Below are positions 54,101-64,000 of a stretch of 64,000 nucleotides of DNA, piece after piece. The translations under genes and the position numbers were made by a program. Origin of the DNA: Scenedesmus sp. ARA3. Lineage: Eukaryota; Chlorophyta; Chlorophyceae; Sphaeropleales; Scenedesmaceae. The stretch spans positions 1 through 64,000 of the forward strand of contig RWJK01001755.1 in the NCBI GenBank assembly GCA_004335835.1, read 5' to 3'. Under the pieces are notes generated by a model. That model ran no database searches. It had not been told where the DNA came from and saw only the letters and a list, made by a program, of their open reading frames with translations. Within the stretch, counting starts at the first letter, position 1; each line of letters opens with the position of its first letter.

Positions 54101-57100
54101 ATTGCCTCCTCCAGGGTGCTGCAGCTGCTGCTCGAACAGGGTCCCTGGGGCACGCTGGCCTGCTGCTGCTGCGGAGGCTGCTGCCGCTGCTGCTGCCGAA
54201 AAGAGTGTGGCTGCTGCTGCCGGGTTGTGCTCCAGCTGCTGCAGCGCCCTGTCATGTGCCCACAGCGCCTCCTTCTCTGCCTTGGACATGCGCTTGTAGC
54301 TGCAGCAGGAGCATGGTGAGGAGTCAGGCATAGTGAGATGGCACGTTGATATGGTACAGTGCAGCAACAGTTCTGGTCAGTGTGTGGTGTTGAGGCATGT
54401 ACAGCCGCCACACCTCTGGCAAGCAGCATGGTTCAGCCAGCCAGCCAGCCAGCATGCTGCTTCCATTGGCGCGGCTACCACGCAAGCTTGCACACAACTG
54501 ACACAATAACACCCTGCGAGTGCACAGCCATCACAACCTCCAAAACATTGTCCTAGTCCTGTGCATAGTGTCTGCTGGATCCTGCTGCCGCAACGCACCG
54601 TGCGGCCAGCTCCCTGTCGAAGTGGATGTTGTTGGGGTTGAGCTTGTTGGAGAGGTTCACCGCGGGCTCAGCAGCAGCCAGCTCATCCTCACCCAGCCCG
54701 CCCAGGCTGCCGCCGCCACCCGCTGCGCCAGGCGAGGGGCCCAGCAGGCCCGTCAGCGAGGTGCGCGGCACAGCACCCTCTGCAGCAGCAGCAGCAGCAG
54801 CATGGTACAGTCAGTGCAAAGCCATGGAGAAGCAAATCATGTGCATCATCATGCTGTTAGAGCACTGCGCGATTGGCATGGCTCGTGGACTAGTGTGCTG
54901 CAGAAGAGCAGGCAGCACCCACGGCAGCGGGTGTGTTGTGTGTGCATGACTGGCCGCAGCAGCAGCTGCAGATGCAGCCTAGGGTCTTAACCCATGCATC
55001 TCGCAGCAGCTCGACCACGCCGCAACACCCATGGCTCTGCACAGCTGCACAGCACCGCACCACACAGCCGCCGTTGTCGCCACTCACTGCGTGCGCGCGC
55101 AGACGCAATGTCCACGCCGACCTTCGCCACCGTCCCTGCCGGGGGCACGCCTGCCGTATCCTTCTGAAACCTAATCACCAGTGGCTTGGGCCCTGTGATG
55201 TGTGGGCTGGGCTGGCCGTCCAGTACGGCCTTGGCCTGTATGGCGTGGCCTGCTGCCACAAAGTTGACGAATGCAAAGGTCTTGCCCGGGAACACGCGCA
55301 CGCTCTCAAGCGGCCCGAAGCGGCTGAACAGTGCCTCCATGGCTGTGCGGTTGGGCTTGAGCGGGATGTTGCCCAGCCACAGGTGCCTATGGGGAGGAGG
55401 GCGGGTAAGGGTGCAGCAGAATGAGCAGCATCTTGAGGTAGGCGCATGGGTGCGGGAGATGACAGTGTGGCGCGTGCTGAGGAGGGTTGCCTGCACAGTC
55501 AGCTTGTGGGAGGCTGGCAAGTTGAGTAATGAACGAGACAGTGGATGGATCACGCCGCCCGATGTAGCAAGGAGCATTCACCATGGGATGAGCGAAGCGT
55601 GGCATCATCGTGGCCCTCATCACCAGTTGTATGCGTTTCACACATAGTAGCAGCTACACACCAACTTGCGTGGCATAGCACGTGGCAGCGTCACGCGGCC
55701 CACCTGGAGGGTCTCCCTTCAGGGATGTCACAGTCATCACCACCTGCAGCATCACTGCTGCCAGCAGCAGCAGCAGCAGCAGGGCCCTGCGGCAGCCCAG
55801 CATCAACAGCAGCAAGCGCAGCAGCAGCAGCTGCCACATGTGCTGCAGTAGCCGCATTGCTGTCCGTGCTGCTGCTGGCGACAGCTGCTGCTGCAGCGGC
55901 AACTGCAGCTGCAGCGGCTGCTGTACTGCTCAGGGGCCCTGGTGTGCCTGCTGCTGCAGCAGCCGCTGCTGCCGCTATTGCTGCTGCGCTGCCGCCCTGT
56001 GTCTGGTCCAGTGCTGCAGCTGTGTCAGATGCATGGCTGTCTTCAGCAGTTGCGTCAGCTGCTAGTGATGCTGAGGACAGCGAGTGAGGCAAGCTGGCCC
56101 CTGCACTACTGGCACGCTCAACAGCCTCATCTGCTGCTGCCGCCGCTGCTGAAGTCCCAGCTGCTCCGCTAGTTGCTGCTGCTGCGGCTAGCCAACCCAA
56201 GCTGCTGCTGCTGCTACTCCGACTCGCCTCACCGCCTGCTGCCGCCTGCGCCGCACCCCCTGCTGCTGCCAGGTTGCCGCTGCTGCCTGCTGTGCTGCTG
56301 GGTGCGCTGCCGCTGGCGTTGCTGCTGCTGGCGCTGCCTGCGCGGGCCGGCTCCACCAGTCCTGGCACCATGGCCTCCGCCACCTTGCCCAGGGCGCGCC
56401 TACTGGGCCTGAACTTGACCACCAGCCGCCTGGGGCCAGTGATGAGCGGCACCTCCTTGTCCTGCAGCAGCAGCAGCAGCAGCAGCAGGGTGTGTTGGCA
56501 GGTGGTGCAAATACTGCAGTTGCAGTTAATGAGCCAGAGGGAACGTTGCACAAAGCAAGCCTCCAGAGCACACGTACACACGTACAGCTTGCAGATGCCG
56601 TGGCTGCATACACACACATCTCTGCGGCCCTCACCAGCATGTGCCACACGCGACATACACTACCAAGCTGCCTCAGCCGCCACCCGCTAAGCGGCCACAG
56701 TCCCAAGCTACAGCTGTCAAACATTCAAACTGCCGCAGCCCACCTGCACCGCCTCAGCCGCCTTTGCTGCATCGCCCGCCTCCTTGAAGTTCACGAACGC
56801 GTACATGCGCCCCGGAAACGTTACCACGTCGTCCACCGGCCCGTAGCGCTCAAACACGCCTCGCAGCACGCTGCGTGGCAGGCGCTGGTGCAGGTTGCCC
56901 AGCCACAGGTGCCTGCTGGGCTGGCCCCTTGTGAGCTCCGCAGGGTCATACTCGTTTGAGGAGTCTGAGGGAGTGAAGGAGGGTGAGGGGCTGGGGGCAT
57001 CCAGGGTTGCAGCGCCTTCGAGTGAGGTGTTGTCTGCTGGGGCAAATGATGTTGTGGGGCAGGAGTGGGCGTCCTCGCCTGCTAGGGCGTCTGCAGGTGT

Positions 57101-60100
57101 GGGCCTGCTGGGGTGATAGGTGAGCAGGGGCAAAGAGGGCGGGGAGAGCAGTGCGCTGAGTGGAGAGTAGGGCTTGATTGCGCAGCGACATCAACTAGAA
57201 GCCGTGGCAGATGGACGTCGCGGGAGTTTGGTTTGCAGCCGGCGTCATGCTACCATGGCATGGCTGTCGTAGGTTTGGCTCAGAACCCTCTTTACACATC
57301 CAGCTGTGAGAGGGTACCCAAGAACAACATCCTATTGTTGCCCCGCATGCTTGCAGGCACTTTCCATGCACACCTGTCAGTTGTAGGCTGTGCCCCCGCC
57401 TCTTGTGCCGTCGCCGCCGTCGCCGCCGCCGCCGCCGCCGCCGCGTCTTGCTGCTTCTGCTGACGGCGGGCAATTGACGCCTCCACGTTTGCCGCGATGG
57501 CCTCCGCCTCTTCTAATGCCGCGGCAAAGGAGGCGCTGCTCAGGCGCATCGCCTCTAGGTCCTCCAGCGAGTCGCCTGCAGGGAATGGGTGAAGGCAGTT
57601 GGAGGGGCACAGGTGGCGGCAGCAGGTGTGAGTTCTGGTCTGGCGCAGATGGCTGTGCAGATGGCAGGCCAGGTGAGACTGTGGGTGTGAGGGCAGGTGT
57701 GCGAGTGTGCATGGTGTTAGGCGCCCCTTCGCGGCAACGTCTGATCGCTGCACAGCAATCAGTACAGGCACAGGATGGAGCAGAGGCTGCCAAGACATTT
57801 TAAATGTCTGCAGCGCACACACCTGAGTAGGAGTGTGCCATGCTGCCGCCCGCGCTGCTGACACTGCCCGTCCTGCTCATGCCGCCGCTGCTGACTGACG
57901 CAGCAGAGCTGGCGCCAGCAGCAACAGCAGCAGCAGCACTGCCAGGGGCCAGAGGGGGCACACCAGGGGCTGTGCTGCCTTCTGCCTTCTGCGCGCTTGT
58001 AAGACTGCCACTACCACCACCACCGCCAGCAGCAATTGTGCCGAACGTGCTGCTGGGCTTGATTCCAGGCGGCACAGCAGGGCCCTGGTCCCGCATGCGC
58101 GACAAGCTCACATCACTACTGTCCTTCGGCTGCCGTGCTGCTGCTGCCACCTTGCCGGTTGCTGCTGCCTTTTGCTGCTGCTGCAGAGCATCCTGCTGCT
58201 CTGCAGCTGCCTGCTGCTGTGCATCTTGGGCAGGAACCAGCCCAGCCAGGCAGGCTGCTGCTGCAGGCTCTGCAGTCACTGCTGCTGCTGTGTGCATGCT
58301 GCCGCTGCTGCTGCTGCCAGCCGCCCCTGCCCTGCTCAACTCGTCGCTGCTGAGCCAACTCATCAGGTGCTCGTGCTCAGAACTCGCAAGCTCCCTGCCA
58401 GCCAGTGCCGCCAAGCTGGGATCGCTGCTGCCAATGAGCCCCATCAGGCCAGGGTTCAGCAGGTGCAGCTGGCCACACAAGTGCCCAGACAGAGCCCTGC
58501 GGCTGCCATCTAGCCGTGTGTTGCCGGGTGCGCCAGGCTGGCCGCCTGATGCTGCTGGCGACAGCAGCAGCGGGGAGCCTGCCGGGCAGGGCGGCCGCGG
58601 CGCTGCTGCTGCAGCTGGCAGCGGTGCCCGCGGCGCAGCAGCCACTGCTGATGCCTGCTGCTGCTGCTGTGGCAGCAGCCCATGCAGCCCTGGTGCACCT
58701 GCTGATGCTGTGCCGGGCCACGTGTCAGGCAGCAGCCCACCGCCAGCCGCCTGCTGCTGCTGCTGCTGCTGGAGAGCCTGCTGCTGCATGTGCTGCGGGT
58801 GCTGCACTGGCACAGAGCTCCAGCCGCCGCCACCCAGCCCACCAAATGCACCAAACCCTCCCCCAAAACCGCCCTCACTCAGCCCACTGGACTCACTCGC
58901 CCTGCGGTGCATTGCTGCTGCTGCTGTTGCTGCTGATCCACTGGCCAGGCCCCAGCCAGAGAAGCCGCCATGGCCCAGTGCAGCAGGTGGCGTGCGGGGC
59001 AAGCCTAGCAGCGCGTGCTGCTGCTGCTGCTGCTGCAGGAGGCTGCTGAGGCCCTGGCCATAGCCTGACAGCCCCATAGGGGATAGCAGGGCATCTGCAA
59101 GACTGGGGCTGCACCCTTGCTCCTGCTGCTGTGGCAGCGTGAGCGGTCCAAGGTTTAGGTTTGCAGGGAAGGCAAAACCGCCTAAGCCGCCTGCGCTGCT
59201 GCTGCTGCCCGTGTTGCCCACTGGCGTGCCTGGTGCTGCCATGGGACTCAGCATGCCAGCTGGCAGTGGGCCTGAGGGGGTGCTGCTGCTGCTGATCATC
59301 AGGCTGGCAGGTGTGCCGTACAGCCTCAGGCCTGGGCTGGTGCCCAGCGCAGCAGCAGCAGCAGGCACCACCACAGGGTCACTGGCGCTGCAGCCAACAC
59401 TGGCGGCTGCATCCGCTGCTGCTGCTATGTCTGCTGCTGCTGCATCTGCAGCCTCAGTATTGGCTGGGGGTGATGCCGGCTGCGGCTGCTGCTGCCTGCT
59501 GTTACGCCTATCGTCATCGCCTCCACTGCTGCCGCCACTGCCACTGCTGCCGCTGCCAGCAGGGCCGCCGCCGCCGCTGCTGCTACCATCACCCGTGCTG
59601 CCGCCGCTGCTGCTTCCAGGCGCTCCTGAATCACCACTGCCGTTGCTGTTGCTGCCAGCCCCGGCGCTGCTGCTGTTACCGCTGCCGTCTGGCCTGCCGT
59701 CCCCGCACGACTTCATGCTGCAGCTGCTGCTGCTGCGCTGCGGCATCTGCTGCTGCTGCTGGTCTGCACTGCTGCTGCTGCCACTTGTTTGCTCGGCTGG
59801 GTCAATTGCCACAGGATGGGACTGCAGTTGCTCACCCTGCTGTGATGCAAGCATAGCATCCACATTACCCAAGTGCTGCTTCTGCTTCTGCTGCTGCTGC
59901 GGCTGCTGCTTGTGTTGCTGCAGGTCTGGGATGGCAGGAGGTGGCTCTGGTTGCAGCTGCTGCCCGTCTGCTTTTGCTGCTGCAGGTGCATCTCCGCAGC
60001 TGATGAGCAGTTCGTCCCTGCCACTGATGCTGATGTCACTGTGGTCGCTGCGCCTGCCCTTGCTGCTGCAGCTGTCCTTGTCATCACAGCCGCTGCCTTT

Positions 60101-60759
60101 CTCTGATGGGCTGCCAGCATACACCACCTCCACTGTGGCCACAGCTCCTGCTGCTGCAGGACATGTCGCTAGCTGCGGCAGCAGCGGCAGTGCAGTGCTG
60201 CTCTGCTGCTGCTGCAGCACTGCCATCACAAGGCAGGCTGGCAGCTGCCTGATGCCATCTGCGCCATGGTGCCTCAGCTGCTGCTGGTCGCTGCTGCTGG
60301 TGTCATCATTGCTGGGTGTTTGCCAGTCGCTGCTGGCAGCCTCCACTAGCTCTGACAGCGCTGCTGCAGCCGCCTGCACAGCAGCAAATGCAGCAAATGC
60401 AGCAGGGGACACACGAAAAAATTAATCTCAAGCTGCAGGCGATGAGACAGACCAGGGCAGAAGGCATGCACCAAGCGCATGCATGAGGAAAACAATCAGG
60501 GATGCAGTGGTTTGTGAACAGAGGACGAGCTACTTCTGCTTCTGCCTGGGTGTGCCCACCTGCACCGGAGCTCCAGCATCCAGCTTGCTGCTGCCGGCAG
60601 TGGTACCCTGCTCAGAGCCCCATCTGGACACTGCTGCCAGCGCGCACAGCAGCTGAACCTTGGCATCCGCAGCATCTGCTGCTGCTGCTGCTGCAGGGGT
60701 GCTGGGCCATGTTGCAGGGGCCAGGACAAAGCAGCAAGCAATGCACTCTGCAGCAAGCC

Positions 60760-60794
<35 letters not shown>

Positions 60795-61950
60795 GTCCCC
60801 ATGGCCTTGCTGTCACCCACAGCATCTGCCACAGCTGCAAGGAGCTGTGTCACCGCAAGCAGAGTGCTGCAGAACAGCTGCTGCTGAGCTGACACACTGC
60901 TGCTGCTGTGGAACTGCAGCAACTGCGCAGCGACCTTGGTTATGGCCCAAACAGCTGCACCAGCAACACTATTGCTGCTGCTGCTGCTGCTGCCGCATTT
61001 TTCCAGCTGCTGCTGCAGCACACCATTCAAGGCTGACAGGCTGCACTGCAGCTCCTGCTGCGCTGTTGCGTCTGTGCAGCCTGCTGCCTCTGCAGCAAGC
61101 CCCAGCAGCAGGCAGCAAAGCTGCAGCACGACTGCAGCAGCACCAGCAGCTGATGACAGCACTGCAGGCAGCAGTACAGCAAGATTGTGTCAGCAGTTGC
61201 AGTGCCATGGCCCGGCTGCGGGTTGTGCACATCTAGCAACAGCCTCCAAGGACAAGTGCATGGGCTAGTGCACTTAAGCAAGGCGGCACAAACATGACTG
61301 GAACTTCCAGTTGAATGCGGCACAGTTGCTGCACCAGCAGCGCCGCTGCAGCCACCCACCAGCATTCAGCAGAGCGCCTGCGCCTGCCGTAGCCAGCCGC
61401 TGTGCATTGCCCACATTGCCGCAGCAGACAAACAGCAGCGCCAGCAGCGTGTCTGCCAGTGCACTGCTGCTGCCACCTTGCTGCTGCTGTGCTGCCAGTG
61501 CTGCTGTGAGCTGCTCCACCACGCCTGCAGCCCCTGCCGCATCTTGCCAGGCCCTGCAGCACAACCACAACATGAGGTTCAGATACATGGTGGATAAGCC
61601 ACGCATGCTCACACAACTGCAGGCTGGGGTCGTTGCCGACAATGACAAATGGCGGAGGTGCTAACTGCCCCTGCTCATGTTGCAATGCCTCCAAGGTTTG
61701 TGACACTGCTGCCACTGTGCTGCTGCTGCTGTGCCCTGGGCGGTCTCACAGCAGCACTGCACTGTTTGCTGTTGCAAGCGCACCTGCTGTTGTGTGTGCA
61801 GCACCTGGTGCAGCCTGTCATGGCGAGCACCTGCCCCACTGCAGCAGCTGCCTCAGCGCCTGCTGCTGCTGGGCTGCTGCAGCGCTGCAGCAGCTGGCTG
61901 ACTGCAGACGGCTCCTGCAACACCAGCACAGCACACAACGATACAAACAT
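52489..61950 (-). CDS. ARM-like / two RRM / U-box fusion protein (putative RNA-binding E3 ligase)
   Basis: Eleven exons (61950-61805, 61553-61360, 61161-60560, 60373-57823, 57575-57374, 57107-56744, 56461-55704, 55386-55088, 54779-54599, 54299-53663, 53451-52489) join in frame to 2298 residues; all ten junctions agree in phase. Residues 1-315 form Leu/Ala-rich helices like ARM repeats (AAGVVEQLTAALAA, ADTLLALLFVCCGN). A disordered 850-residue Gln/Ser/Gly exon follows. RRM-A (about 1298-1380) has HLWLGNLHQ and FPGRMYAFVNF; RRM-B (about 1606-1690) has HLWLGNIPL and FPGKTFAFVNF, both resembling SPEN/FPA-type RRMs. An Ala/Gln/Gly-rich stretch leads to a C-terminal U-box, FICPLSGQIMGDPVMAADGH then TYERGAIGDWL and PNYSLRQAI. 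U-boxes recruit E2 enzymes for ubiquitination. The start is the least certain point: ATG 61950 is the first usable one, but an upstream exon may exist. Confidence 0.8.
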
Positions 61951-64000
61951 TGCAAGAAAAGTCAATGTGCAAGAACTGGCGAGACACTGCTGCTGCTGGT
62001 GTAGGTGCTGCCGCAGTTTGCTTGCTCGCAGCCTGGCAGTTTCAGTGACGAGGTGATGCTGCGTGGTCTGATGTGAGCGTGACCATGCATCACAGAGTGC
62101 ATTCTGTTGCTGCGGGTGCACTGCAGGCAGCTGGCCTCCTGCTGCTCACCAGGCTGGGGCCAGGCCTGCGGCATGCTGCACAGCCCTGCTCCCCTGCAGC
62201 ACGGCACCCATGCCATGCCTGGCCCTGCAGTGCACAGCAGCAGCCAGCAGTACTTGTTAGACTAAATTACTGATGCGCAGGCTTGCTGTAAGCCTGGCAT
62301 GCAAGCAAGCTGGCCCAGCCTTGGATGGGCAGGCCCCTTCCCGCCTGTCCCTCACTGCCGTCCACTGAAGGCACTGCCCCTGGCGATGGTTCTAAACCGC
62401 CGACGACGCGCCACTGCACAGCCAGCTGATGGGCGCGATTACAATGCAACAAGTATTCCAGTGAGCTGTTGTCCTTCAATTCGCGGGCAACCGGCCCGCT
62501 CGCACTCACCACGCCAGTTGTTGCACCTGTCACAGTCGCTGGTGCATCCCTCAGAACAAGGCTAAGATGCACATTCATCACATATCGGCCATTGTTTATG
62601 CCACGCCTTGCTGACCGTGCTGCCAGGCTGCTCAACTGCCCGCCCAGCGGTGCGCACTACAGCCAAATTACCAATGATGTAGCAACGAAGTGCAAAAAGA
62701 CTGAAAAGAACATGCGAACACATTCTATGGTGACCTGTGCGACGATCAGTTTTATCAAGTCTAGCGCTGACCAGTCGTGCTGTTTCCTGCTTGTGGACCA
62801 CCGATCAGAGAATATATACATATTTCTGAACCTATGTATTTTATTGCACCAACCAATGATCAGAAAGACTGTCTCTGCAGAGAGAAGTGACCCAAGTGAC
62901 ACTTGTCGCCTGCACCATTCTAATCCCGTTCTTTTGCTTGTTTATGATAGGCATACAAGTTTTAAGCGCTCGTGGCCTCGCCTCACATACCTTGTCCAGG
63001 ACTGTCACCGGCCTTGGCTCCAGGAGTATAGCTGCACGCCAGTCAAGCGCTGCATGACAAACTGAGGTGTTTATTCGTTGCGCATCGTGGGCCTCGGCAT
63101 GGCCTGTTGCTGGCTGGCTTTCGTGCATGCCATCAGGGAAGAGCGCCAGTGACCGGCGCTGCTGCACAGCGCTTGTGTGAGCTCGATCTGCAATGACTTG
63201 AGCTCTCAATCGGTACTATTTGCGATCCAGGCTGTGAGGCGTTGCGATGCCCTGCCCGTTTGCAGTGAACGAGCTGGTTTATGCCCGGGCGGGGTTTTGA
63301 GTTCCACAGCGCACTGGCCTTAATCGTTCGCCAACCAGAAATCAAAGCTAAGTTGAACACATGTAATAGTGTGGTCGTGATATGGGTCTGCTGGTGCTGA
63401 CTGCCTGCCAGGGCGTTGACCGTGCCAACGCATGACAAGTGCAGCATTACTCCATACCCAGCAGATCGGCACAGTCAGTGCATCACCTGCACTTTCCCTG
63501 CAGGACATAGGGTAGCAACTAAGTTCTATCCAGATCTTTTTGGGCGCTTGATAAGTGCGGATTGCTTACGGTCACCGCGCTGGCTGCAGGCCACCAGCTC
63601 CCAGGTAAACGTGCAAGTGAACCAAAGTGCATGTACAATTAGTCCTGAGGCTGTTTCCAGGTGTTGAAAGTGCATGCAGATCAGCTTCAAGCGTGCCCCA
63701 CATGCACCACGCTGCAAAACGGTGGGCCAGCGTACCATACTGGCAGTGGCATGTGCCCCACCAGCTCAGCTGCTCTCGCGCACAACTTTTGCCAGCAGCA
63801 TGCACGGCTGCTGGGTGTAATAAACGCACGACCTTGTTACAACACTGTAGGTGGGTCACAACAGAGTGGGCCAGTGTGAACTCAGCCACCTTGGGCACTC
63901 ACTTAACGTGCACAGTGTCACTTCAGCTGCATGCCATGCACGCAGTGCTCTGTCCCCTCACACCTCGTGAGCTTGATGCGGCGCACTGATATGCACAATG
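61951..64000. other. Upstream region of the U-box gene to the right edge
   Basis: Holds the promoter of the U-box gene. A minus-strand frame of 122 codons at 62635-62267 (with SGPVARELKDNSSLEYLLHC) is open but unrecognised and may be an upstream exon or chance. Past 62650 the sequence is less GC-rich and I see no gene, RNA or repeat I can support. Confidence 0.35.

Noticed and set aside
57840..60425. Long plus-strand open frames (about 400 codons each)
   Set aside because: Mirror frames of the Ser/Gln-rich exon of the RRM-U-box gene. They are Leu/Cys/Pro homopolymers produced by reading CTG repeats.
62267..62635. 122-codon minus-strand frame as a separate gene
   Set aside because: Unrecognised, without supported splice partners; mentioned only as a possible upstream exon.
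1..64000. tRNA, rRNA and transposase or reverse-transcriptase genes
   Set aside because: I looked for T-loop-like GTTCGA blocks and for integrase or reverse-transcriptase motifs and found none convincing. A tRNAscan and a repeat library search would settle it.

Overview
The window is nuclear DNA from a unicellular green alga (Chlorophyta). Genes are densely intron-split with GT-AG junctions, coding sequence is GC-rich at third positions, and CAG/CTG triplet runs occur in exons, introns and UTRs, giving long Gln, Ala and Ser tracts. Gene content agrees: a histidine-kinase rhodopsin, an octotricopeptide (OPR) RNA-binding protein, a plastid omega-3 desaturase, a CASTOR/POLLUX channel and TGTAA-type polyadenylation motifs. 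I cannot name the genus. Exon models below were built by hand; every internal junction was checked for reading-frame phase, and most models close with no leftover bases.

Layout, left to right. 1-4527 (-): N-terminal part of a rhodopsin fused to a two-component histidine kinase (HKR type), running off the left edge. 5906-9463 (+): OPR-like organelle RNA-binding protein with polyGln. 10139-11668 (+): GUCD1/plant GC1-like protein with a C39-peptidase-like active-site pattern and a large insert. 13025-20253 (-): ~2135-residue disordered, coiled-coil protein of unknown function. 20622-23224 (+): plastid omega-3 fatty acid desaturase (FAD7 type). 26179-26596 (-): small two-helix, probably organelle-targeted membrane protein. 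27589-31193 (-): SPRY-LisH-CTLH-CRA protein (RanBP9/10, GID/CTLH E3 ligase scaffold). 31619-33668 (+): soluble inorganic pyrophosphatase. 35046-38351 (+): secreted beta-helix-like protein. 40778-47263 (-): CASTOR/POLLUX channel with an organelle-type N-terminus. 47740-48984 (+): TMEM14 family membrane protein. 52489-61950 (-): a very long protein joining an ARM-like N-terminus, two RRMs and a C-terminal U-box.

The genes are ordinary nuclear neighbours with no operon logic. Four closely spaced divergent pairs (HKR/OPR, coiled-coil/FAD7, RanBP9/pyrophosphatase, CASTOR/TMEM14) probably share intergenic promoter regions. Several genes relate to plastid membranes or expression (OPR, FAD7, CASTOR-like), and two to ubiquitin ligation (RanBP9-like, RRM-U-box).

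The most notable items are the enzyme-rhodopsin, whose residue at the bacteriorhodopsin Asp85 position is Cys while the retinal Lys and Asp212 equivalents are kept, and the ARM-RRM-RRM-U-box fusion. A ~200-bp near-perfect hairpin at 49704-49905 and a GC-AG intron in the channel gene are also worth attention.
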